Shown here: positions 27,301 through 39,300 of the stretch, piece by piece
Numbering within the stretch: the first letter of the stretch is position 1
Layout of the letters: each line of letters begins with the position of its first letter
Source: Imbricaverruca yamaguchii
Lineage: Eukaryota; Arthropoda; Thecostraca; Neoverrucidae
Direction: 5' to 3'
DNA length: 64,000 bases
NCBI GenBank assembly: GCA_034440575.1
Contig: JAOTOL010001455.1
Span: 62,001-126,000, forward strand
Program-made: the position numbers and the translations under genes
The notes under the pieces: model-generated
Told to the model about the DNA's origin: nothing
Databases searched by the model: none
Seen by the model: only the letters and a program-made list of their open reading frames with translations

Positions 27301-30300
27301 GGATGTCTATTGAGTGTTCAGAAAGTGGTAAATTCCACCCCATTGCACGAATAATTTATCACTACACCATTGTGACCGAGAACGGCTGAGATAAATCACA
27401 CATTTGTGACACGACCAGCCCTGGGATCCAGACTACATCACTGACACGACCACCACTTGAATACAGACCATAGAGCCATTATGGCACGAGCACCGCTGGG
27501 AAAGACACCATTGTGACACCGGCACGGCTGGGACGCAGACACCATTACGACATGAGCACAGCTGCTGGGATACAGACGGCGGCCGACCAAACGCCTGCCA
27601 TTCCGCAGGGCGACGCACTTCTTCAGCTGTTTGCTGAGCCGTCCTATCTTCTTTTTCAGCGTCGAGTTGATTATGTAGTCGTCGTCGTCATCCCAGACAT
27701 CCCAGTCTCCGCTGACGCTACTGTCCACCACCGACGAGGCGGACGTGGAGCCGGGTCCGGGAGAGCCTGCCACACACACACACACAGACACTCAGTGAGG
27801 ACGCTTCTGTCACACCAAAGGCCGTTTACAAGAGCATTATTTTCGCAAGTTTTCCTAATCGCATCGTATTCTGAAGTTTTGCTGTTCATGTAAACGAGGT
27901 AAGTGTCACGACAGGTGGACAAAGACGAGCTAGACACGAGATAGAAACAATTAGTGCATATATGAAACATCGTTTGCTACCGCAGCTACTTGCAAATTTC
28001 TGTGTTGCTCTATCTTTGGGCACAAATAACACAAACTTTCGATCGTTTCCATTCCCTCAAATATGCAAACGGGACTTCGATGTACTTCTGACGGGGCATG
28101 GTTGTGACATGATGTACCTGCATATTTCTCAATTGGATACATGTTTGTTCTGAACATACAATGATTGTGTAACTATGGTGTATACATTGCCCTCATGAAT
28201 CCCTATGGATCGGGTTTTCTGTGAGAATGCAAGCATTAACGGATGTCAGGAAGTATTCTTGGCGAACGAAATTGAGACGCATCTACTCAGCGAAATAACT
28301 GGATATAACAAAACACAGGCCGACCTGTGTTGCCGTCAAGTACAAGTGCCAACCGCAGTTCAGTTGAGGCCAATGGCCACTTCTGACAGCAATAGCCATC
28401 TTTTATCTCATATAGATAACTGGATATTGGAGGTAAATAAGCACATTAAAAGACATAAATACACACAATGCCAGAGAACACGTTGCTAAGTGTTATCAAA
28501 CCGCATCTCGATTTTGGATGGAGATGCGGCCGAGTTAGCTAAATCTTTAAAAGACTCCAAAAATGGAACGTTTACGCTCTCTAAAGGATTTATAGAAAAA
28601 AAAACTATTTTGCAGCTAACTCTTCTTTATTACAAATATTGTCAGAATTATATTCCATGAATCTTTGCGAGTTCAAAAATGTCTGGATATTTATATATTT
28701 TGACTGGCAATGAACATATGCATCGGCCACCAAATATAATCTTGCAACGTGACCTTTTTAATCTTTTTTTAAATGTCCGAAATTCCAGAAATTTCCCAGG
28801 CTGTAACTCCAGAACCGTTACCTGATCAAAGTAAAATTTGCACAGGTGGATTCGGGGCATAAGATAACCTATATACCAATTTTTGTCAAAATATGAGACG
28901 CGATGGTGCCGGGCCCTGGTCGACCTGTTGTGGAATGCCCCAGCACGATAAAATCGCATCTTTTCGACCAGGGTCCGAAAACCAAGAAGACTACAGGTGA
29001 CTGAATCCAACCCGACGTTGACTTGTATGACCTGACCTAGAAGGTGAACCAAAATATAGAAGAAATGTTCGGAGCTACTAGAAGTCCAAGGATGTATCTG
29101 CACCATGTCGCTTTCACATCCATCTATATTGCTCAGATGAAAGGTCAGCAGGGATGGGAGGCAAATTGACTTCTCGTTAGTTAGTTATTTGGGTTTTAGG
29201 GCGCTTTGGCCAGATCATTCGCGCCCATAACATTGTATTATGCTTCACTGCTGATACTATTAGCTCGGTGTATACGTGTTCTTAAATCCGATCGCTGAAA
29301 GGTAACTGAACAAGCTCCCCGAATGTACTAGTTTTGAATAGTTGCCTAGAATGTCTTCATATGTCAGGGAACTCGAGTTTCTTCCGTAAAATAATATCCG
29401 CTCCGTGCAAAGTAATGGCATGTGAATAGTACGTGGCGCACCGTCAAAGGTTCCGAACAGCGGGGACACTGTGGCCGTTCCTCCCCACAGATGAGATAGC
29501 GATGGGTAGCGTAGGTGTGTCCGATACACAATCTGCAAAGCGCAACTTCTGGTCTAGATCTGCGCAGGCATGAAGCCCAATGTCCCAGGTGTAGCTTCAT
29601 TGCCTTAAGTTTGTTGTTGGTGCCTCTATCCCAGGCATTCTGCCACTTATGAAGGATGAAAATCGATATTCTTGAGTAATGATCCCTGACAGGGAGTGGA
29701 CAAATGCGTGGGCGTGGGTTCTGTGCTGCCCACTTCGACGCAGAGTCCGCACGCTCATTACCGGACACCCCGGTGTGGCTCGGGACCCAACACAAACGGA
29801 CAGTTTTCCCCGCTCGCTCTAATGCAGTAAGGCGTATGAGGATGCCGAGTAGTAGAGGGTCTGAGGGATAAAATTATATCAGTGCCAAAAGGCTGCTAAG
29901 AGAATCAGTTAGGATCACGTATAGCGTGTCCTGTGAGATCTCTATGAAAGACAGTGCCTTTATAATCGCAATTAGCTCTGACCTATACACGGAGACGTAA
30001 ACAGGCAAACTAAATGTACGTACATCAGCACCGCACACAAAAGCACAGCCTGCTCCCGTGGTGCTCTTGGAACCATCAGTGAAAATCGTTGTGTTGTCGG
30101 TAGGTATTCAGGTGCTCCAGTGTTCTAGACAGGCACAATTCTGATGGGATATCCCTTTTACGCATGGCTGAAAGGGACACATCAATTGCAGGCGAAACTA
30201 ATTTCCAGGGTGGTATCAGTAGCTTCTGAACCCTCATCACTCGGCGCACTCTGGTTCGACTTTTCCTGAGAAGGGCCTGCATACGAGAACAGAACGGGGC

Positions 30301-33300
30301 TGTTCTCTGTGTTCGCCCGCCAGAAAAGAGTGCCAAAACGCGGCGGGAGAATACTGCATCGTAGGTCGGGTGTGTGGGAAATTGGCGCAGCCTGCAAGCA
30401 TATCGCATGCCCAGCATTTCTCGTCTCAGTGCCAGCGAGGGTTCGTTTGCCTCTGCTTCCAGGCTAACTACCGGTGATGTTCGGAAAGCACCCGTAATAA
30501 TGCGCAGCGCTACATAGTGCACTGTGTCTAAAGTGCGCTTGATGCTAGCATAAGCACCATCGTACACGCAACACACGTAATCCAACTTGGACCGGATAAA
30601 TGCTTTATAAAGCACAATCATGTTTTACGGTCAGCACCGTAAGACATTCGAGCAATGCACTTTAGTAGATAGATATAATTAAAACAAGTTTCTCTCAATG
30701 TCTTAATGTGGTGTTTATATGTCAAGCGGCTATCAAATTGAATTCCAAGATGTTTTATGACTGGTTTAGCTTTAGATAGGCTCACCATATAATTCCACGT
30801 CCAATTTCTGGACGAAACGTCGGCGACAAAAATGAACTGCAGCAGTTTTTTTTTTCGTGGAAAACCGAAAGCCATTTCTGGTGCTCCAGCTTTGAAGCTT
30901 GTTTATCGCGAGTTGCAAATGGCGAGTCATTGCTGTATTGGAGGCAGAGGACCATATCGCGAAATCGTCGACGAATAGTGATCGCCCAATGTTTTGCGGC
31001 AGTTCATCATCAACGTCATTAATCATAATAGCAAATAGTGCAACACTCAGGACGCCTCTCTGTGGGACTGCAGTAGTCTGCTGGTACTTATCCGACAGCT
31101 CGTGTCCTACACGGACACGAAAGAACCACCGGGTCAAAAAGTTGCGGATGAAAATTCCCACGTGATTCCAAGATTCCGAGCCTTCATCAAGATTCCGTGA
31201 CGCCAAGTGGTGTCATATGCGCCTTCCAGATCGAAGAAGACTGCTCCAGCGTGCCGTTTCAGCCGGAGGGCTAAACGTATAGCGGTGTCAAGTGTTAAAA
31301 GATGATCTGTCGTTCCACGATGTTTTCTGAGACCGCACTGAGCGCTGTTAAATAAATTGTGTGTTTCTAGGAACCACGTAGTCTTACATTGATCATTTTT
31401 TCCAGTAATTTGCACAGACACGAGGTAAGGGCGAAGGGCGAAGGGCCGGTAATGCATCTGATTCAGTCCATTTTTCCCTGGTTTTAATACGGGGATCACT
31501 GAAGCTTCCCGCCACGCGTCTGGGAATCTGCCTTCTTCCCACAGGTTGTTGAAGATTGCTAACAGTACCTTTAGTGCTGGTGAAGGAAGATGCTTCAACA
31601 TTTCGTTGTGAATGAGATCGGGTGCAGCATGCTTAAGGTTCTTTATTGCTGAGCGTAGCTCCGCTTCGGTGAATAGTTCGTTGTATAAAAAATGTTCAGA
31701 AGTGGAAAAATAAACTACTTGGCTCTCCAAGTTGGCTTTCTGACGGAGAAACTCTGGCTCCATGTTGCCTGCTTCACCTCGGGCTACTATCGCTCGGCCT
31801 ATTGCATTTGCGACATCCGAAGGGCTACCCCGATAAAACGGGGCTGGTGGGCATGACTGCGGAAGTTGCCCTGCCTGCTCATAGTAGGGATAGTTGGTGT
31901 TGCAGGGCCAGGTGAAGGACATGGATTGGGGTTGAGATGGGCATTGGAATGGGAGCGTATGGATGGAAGGACAAGTGAGGCACTCTTAGTCTGACCTCTC
32001 CCCGGCCGCCTGGTGGTCTGGCCGCCGGATCCTTGAGGCACGCAATCCCCCCCCCCACCACCACGTAAAGGTGATGCCTCGTCGGGGGGGGCAAATCGAC
32101 TTCTCCCGTACTGCGAGTGGTATACAATTATCTCACATTGCGCAAGTTTCCTGTCCCACAATCGAAAGGTTGTGGGTTCGAGTCTCACCTGTGGCTACTC
32201 TTCGCCTGCGACCAATCGGCGTGAGAGATTGGCGACGTTACACGACTCAACGGTTGACGTGTCGTAAAACCAATAACCACCACCGCCGGGGTCAAATGTC
32301 GGGTTTGAGACGGTTGTCGGTTTTACAACACAGCGACCGTTAAGTCAGCCAATCTCTCACGATTGGTCGCGGGCGAAGAGTAGCGACAGGTGAGACTCGA
32401 ACCCACAAATGTCGGGTTTTAAAACGCACCCATATCACAACTAAATAATACCACACAATTACGTGACTAATACGGCGAATGTGATGATTATTTGGAAGCT
32501 GCAGATCCCAAAAGGAAAAACCTACTCTTACATGTAACGTCTCCCGTCTGCCTATCAAGTCGACTTGGTTCAAAGTACAAAATACGGACCATTACTGGGA
32601 AGTAGTAGGGCCAAAATTAAACTGTGCCGAAAGGAAACGAACTCTGGCAACCCATGCCTTGGACCAAGGTACCAAATACGGGTCATTACTGGGAAGTAGG
32701 GGGAACAAAAATATACTGTGCGAAGAGGTAACGCCCTCTGGCAGCCTATGCAGTCATACTTGCAGTGAAAGATGCCAAATTAAATGTCAAAACAAGACGT
32801 CATAATGCATGAGTCCAATCGATGCATTCACAAAATGTTCTCTTGTAGTTTTGGGTGACGATGAACCTGCATCCAACTTGAGTTGAAAAAGAAGCTGAAG
32901 GATGTGAAAAATACGCATTACTATATATTTTTCATCCAAATTTGTGATTCAAGCTTGCAATCACTCGGGATTTGTTAAGTAGGAGTTGCTACATTGGGGA
33001 ATTACGTCACTCTATGGATAATATTTCTGAAAAGTGAACGGTTTTGTTCATAATAGCCAGTAGCATTCTTTAGCACGCATCTACTACATATTAGCCATCC
33101 TTGGCGTACAGTATTTCATGTGGCGATGATTGAACTCATCCTGGCAATGTATATAAAAGGATAACAAGGCACCATGATAAACTGAACCTACAATAAAACG
33201 CATGATTTCAATTAACACCAATACATGCATATCCTGCAAAGCTACAAGAACCCAATAATCTTCTATAGCCATACACAGTCTTCATAACTTCAACCAGATT

Positions 33301-36300
33301 TATGATATCGAAGGCAGTGGTTGGCAAGTGCCTGCATGGCCTAGCTGACGTGCACGTGGAGGCCACTCACTGGGGTAGTTGATGTGCTCCTCGGGCCCGA
33401 ACGACAGCAGGTCGGGCAGGTGACGCTCGATGTGCTCCTTGAAGTACTCGGACGCCATCGTGGACAGGTCGAACAGCTCGTCAGTGATGCGGATCGTCAG
33501 GCGGCTGGGCGTCTTCAGCTGGGCCATTATCAGTATCACCTCGTCCAGAATCTGCCGCGCACGCAGACAGAGCACAACTAGTGCCGGTGGCGGCCGCAAG
33601 TGGCTGACCACCTCCTTCCCTAGCTACCCGTCACCCCATTACCCAGCCACCCTATGTGACTAACCAGCTTCTACCCTAGTCACCCGCCACCCCGTCACCC
33701 TGCGTGACTCGCCAGCTTCCCCCTCGTCCTTCACCATCCCGTCACGCTACGCTGACTAACCAGCTTCTCCCCTCGCCGACCCATCAACCCACCACACTGG
33801 GTGACTGACTAGCTTCTTCCCCTCGTCACCCTACGCTGACTGATCAACTTCCCCACTTGTCAATCCACCACCCTACGTGACTAACCAGCTTCTCCTCTCG
33901 CCGTCTCACCACCCCTTCAACATCCGTGATTCAGCTTCTCCCCTCGTCATCTCACCACCCCTCCAGCATACGTGATTCAACTCCTCTCCTCCTCATACCA
34001 CCACCCGCCACTGTACGTGAGTGTCATTTGGTTTGTCCTGTACATGCGAGTTTTTGTGCTGTGTGTTTGTTTTGTCTGCTGCTTAGTGCATGTGGCGTTT
34101 GGTAATTTGGTCAATGCTGTGTTGGAATAGCCGTTATTCAACATAACTTGTTTATCTCTTTAAGCACTGCCTTTAAGATTATGTTAAGTAGCATGATGAT
34201 ACATATTGTTATTAATCTCATAATACTCTGTTCGTAATGGGCATAAAATCAGTACTAATCATCATACTACAGAAGTTCATTTAGTCGCCAGAGGTCAATG
34301 TGTAGCGATGTCCAATCAGAACAGCGATCGAGTGCTCGCCTTACGAGGCCTGATGGTGTTGATCTTGTATATCGAGGGGATATTCGCTGTGCGCATTAAC
34401 ACTGGCCCTGGCCAGTCGGCTGTACATATACAATATTTTTTTTTAATTTCGCCCTGCTACAGTCAATTGAAACATTTAGGAAAGGAAGGGCATTGGCTGT
34501 TCGTTTCGAAAGTGGAAGTTAACACAAACACAAAGGCGCTCAGATGCAACCCCTCAGAGCACAGTTAATATTCTGCATGCACACGGAGCCGGTTGCGAGC
34601 GCTCACCTCGCCGGCGAAGAAGCAGATGTGCTTGCGCTCCATGTGTTTGCCGAATGTCATCTGCAGAAGGGTGAGGCGCATGTTGAGCGTCTCGATGATG
34701 TCGCAGTGCGTCACCAGAGGATGCTTGCGCCGCAGCGACTCACGTCGTGGCATCTGCGGCAGCAATGACACGACGCCTAAAGAGCCGGATCGCCACACTC
34801 CAACAGCCCAGTCACGCCACCACCACATCATTCCGTGCTGGCATTGCATGCTGCATGCATTCCATACTGTCATTGCCGCCACTCCTCAACGGCTCCATCA
34901 CTTCAAAACATCATCTATTGATTCAGAGCCTCACCGCCACTGTCGAATCTCACCACATATGCAGAATACTGCAGAACAACATCACTTGAGAAGTCATCAC
35001 TGCTCCAGAATATAACCACCTCCCGAGACCCTCACTCACCACTACAGAACCTCATCACCTCTCGAGACCCTCAATCATCGCTGCACAGGCTCATCACCAC
35101 TCGAGAGCCTCACCACCTCTCGAGACCCTAAATCACGATTGCAGAACCTCACCGCCATTTTAAAACTTGATTGCGACTGCAGAACCTCCACACCACTAAA
35201 AACATACCACCATCACTAACGAAGCTCACTACCATTCAATAATCTCACTCCCACTGTAGAACCTCGCCACCACTCAATAACCTCATCACGATCAGTACCA
35301 CGAGCATTGTTTTCTAAGTAATAAGCTAAATAAGCAACCCTAAATTTTCGGCTGTGTGCTTGTTAAGAATTACCGCATAACGCTTCAGAAATACTACACT
35401 TTTGACGGCATAACTGCAGAAGGACAACAGAGCAGCCAAAGAACGTGACCGACATCGTTAAAGAAACATGGTCGCACAACGTATACGTACAGCAATAGAG
35501 CAGACGACTACATCTTGTGACGCGACAAAATACAACAAACATGCCACTAGATGACTGACAGAATGACAAGGCGACAGCGACGTATCAAAATGGCAACTGA
35601 ACAAGCACCACCATGACAGTGACTGATCCACGACCGTCCGTCGTGCCGAGCATGACGATATCAGAGGCACGGTCAGAACCCAAACGTAACGAGTCAAGGC
35701 GATGGTGCCAGCACTGATAAACGACACTACAAAGGTTGGCTATGACATCAGTGGCACAGTCGGAGTCCAAACGTAATAAATTAAGGCCATGATGCCATCA
35801 CTGATAAACATGTACTAACAGAAGGTAAGCAGCGCCCTGAAGTGGCAAGATTCGCGCTATACTGCAACCTACAGCCCTCGGATAAAACCATTGCTTGAAG
35901 ACAGGTACGGCTATATTTTAAGCTGCAAAAATCTGCCTCAGTCGGGTAAAAATAGTTATCGTCTTGATCACTGGTCGCGCAATAGCTGAAAGTGCAGGTC
36001 AGTTCTTTGAACAGCTAATATAATCTGAACGCTTTTTGGACAATGGTCTTTCAACGAACCATGAAGTCTGAAATGAGTCTTAAAGGGAGTTTCGATACTT
36101 AACCGTACCGCAGTAGCAGTCAACTTCTCGCGAGAGCTTCGGCCGTAGAAGAACTTGGGTTCTTTTACGACGCATTCCCAGAGCATTGGCCCCAGAGCTT
36201 GGCCGTCAACCTCTCACTCCAGCATTGGCCGTCAACCTCTCACTCCTGCTTTGGCCGTCAATCTTTCATCCGAGCATGGGCTGTCAGCCTCACACCACAT

Positions 36301-39300
36301 CATTGGCCGTCAACCTCTTAGCCGAGCATTGACTGTCAACATTGGCCGTCAACCTCTCAGCCGAGCATTGACTGTCAACCTCTCACCCCAGCATTAGCTG
36401 TTAACCTCTCATCAGAACATTGGTCGTCAATCTTTAATCCCAGCATAATAATAATAAAAACAAATAACTTGCCGTCAACTTCTCACCGGAGCCTGAGGTG
36501 TCAACCTCTCACAAAATCACTGGCTGTCACCTTCTCGTCCGAGCATTGGCCGTCAGCCTCTTACCTGAGCTTTGATGGCCTGGAACCGCTGTAGTGTTTG
36601 GTTTTGCAATAAGTGAAAGCTTTTCGTCAACATATTTCCTGCTACCAAGTTGAACTTCTGGCATACCTGAAACACAAGAATCATACATCACATGCGATAT
36701 ATGAGCGCATATACATTTGCGAGATGTGTGATGCTGAAAGAGATGAATACTGTAAGTGATTTTGTTTGTTGCTCATTGAACATCATTATTCCCAACTAAC
36801 ACGACCACATATCTCAAGTTGTGGGACGTCTTCAGGTCCATGCAGACATCAACAACAGGACATTTACATGGGGCGAGATTCACACAGAAGCAGCAGTTTT
36901 AATCAGCTGAAGGTTCATCTGTTGTCAGGTTATATGCATTCCTTGGCGTTATGGCGAGGAACGTTGGGGACACACCAATATTAAATAATATTTTCCTTGA
37001 CACTCGATAAATGAAAAGTTATTTTACGCTACGTGCATAACCACGTACAAAAACCTTTCGCAAGGTACAAAAACATGCTGTATACTTCTTGTTTGGGGAA
37101 AGATTGTACCCAAACATATAATAAATGCAGACTACTAGATTCTAGTTTTATATCATCGAGGAAAATGTCATATTTTGACATTTATCCACCTGTTCTCGTG
37201 CGATACCACACCAGATGTTCTCGCCGTAAGCGGTACACAGGGTGGCACATCACATGCGGTACCACACGAGATGTTCTCGCCGTAAGCGGTACACAGGGTG
37301 GCACATCACGTGCGGTACCACACGAGATGTTCTCGCCATGAGCGGTATACAGGGTGGCACATCACATGCGGTACCACACGAGATGTTCCCGCCGTAACTG
37401 GTACACCGGGTGGCACATCACATGCGGTAACACACGAGATGTTCTCGCCGTAAGCGGTACACAGGGTGGCACATCACATGCGGTAACACACGAGATGTTC
37501 TCGCCGTAAGCGGTACACAGGGTGGCACATCACATGCGGTAACACACGAGATGTTCTCGCCGTAAGCGGTACACAGGGTGGCACATCACATGCGGCAACA
37601 CACGAGATGTTTTCGCCATGAGCGGTACCCCGGGTGACGCGTGACATCAAAAGCTCCAGACCGGAACGGCGTGGACAAGCATATAACTGGGAGCATGTAT
37701 ACGTCTGAAGCAAATTCCGCAGCATTCTTCAGTGGTTCATACGAGCCTCTATCCCTGTGATCCACCACACATAATATGGAGGCAGGATGAACTCTCGCGG
37801 CCATTCGTACAAGGCTTGCACATTGTTGATGGGCATTGCACAGAGAAAACATGCATGGAGGTTTTAGATGCAAAACTCCAAATTTGTTTGATTGATTACC
37901 TAAAGATCTTTATCCACATCTGAAAGCCACAAACGAAAATGAATCTGGACACACTGTTTCACGTTAAACCGATCATGAATGCATGATGGGTAGGTTGCCA
38001 ATCTTAGTAAAACATTAACAGCATCCCGTAACCATCTTCGGTCCATTGTCCTATCTTGTTTCTTGACTTGCACATATATATTTACCACTAGACACACAGT
38101 ATGTTGTGTCAAATTACGCCGACTATAATGTAGGTTTTGAAATTCATATTTTGACTGGAGACGTACATTAGCAGAGACAGCCATAGTTCTTCACTTGGTT
38201 GTTTCTTCGTCTGCGGATGGAAACGTAATCCCCATTGTTTGCGGATGGAGAGTAATTTTCACTGACTAACATCACCATTACTCCATCGCTCTCTCTAAAA
38301 AAAGCATGTTGCATGTTACATGTAGCTCAACCAACGGCATGTATTCATGGAATCAAAATTGACTCCATTCATACTCAACGCACTCAAAACCGAAACTCAC
38401 GACATGCAGGTTTCCACTTTCGACGTACACTGCAGATATCACGTTCATGATTAGATAGATTAGTTCACTGCAGATATCTGCAGATTAGTTCACGTTCATG
38501 ATTATTTGGGAGATATCAAAGGGGCTATTTACAATAACACAAATGAATTTCCATAACATGAGGAAAAAAATCCAGAGGGTGCAAGTGAAAAATTGCGCCG
38601 CAAATAATAGGCTGGCCACTTTTGTGACATACATTCCTCCCATGCAAGCAGGCATACATATATGTATGTGTGTACATGGGTACAGTATGTCCGTGAACAT
38701 GTGTATGTTTGTTACATGAGCATGCACCCACCAAATGTAAATATACTGCACCGCATGCAAACATCCTACACTCATGCATGTATGCATTGAAGCAAGTATC
38801 CCATTTTAACTTAAGCATGTACATCCAATAAGCATGTGCCCATAAATGAAACATGCTTCCCTATCAACACAAACGCATACGTCTTATGCATATGCCAAAA
38901 TATTTGTGAACATTCATCTTAGCTATGCACATTAGGGTGTGTCACGAAGGACCTTTTTCTGGAAATTGCACTTTGCTTAGTGAAATTATCGTGCAGATCA
39001 CCTTAAAAAAACCTGTGGTCGAAACCAAATCGAAATCAAGCAATAAACAAAATATGCGACAGGCCGATAAAGAAACAAATTTGCCGAGCGCCCGGCGTTG
39101 AAGTCTCCAGTGATGGCGCTCCGTTGCGATTGGCATCTAACACCATGCGTCCGGCCACCGTCGGAGCGCCGCCGCGGCGCTGTGACGAAAAAGGCCACAT
39201 TCGGTGCGGTGGATGACTGATGAATTGATTCTGGTGATGAAGCTCATTAATAAAACTCAATGAAAGTGTTTAGTGGGGTAAAAGGTTTTTGATAAGCACC

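Noticed and set aside
28648..29106. 152-codon minus-strand frame
   Set aside because: No motif; the surrounding sequence looks like a repeat family, and no splice context is seen.
36170..37640. CRISPR-like regular arrays
   Set aside because: Units are directly adjacent without unique spacers, in an animal intron; these are minisatellites.
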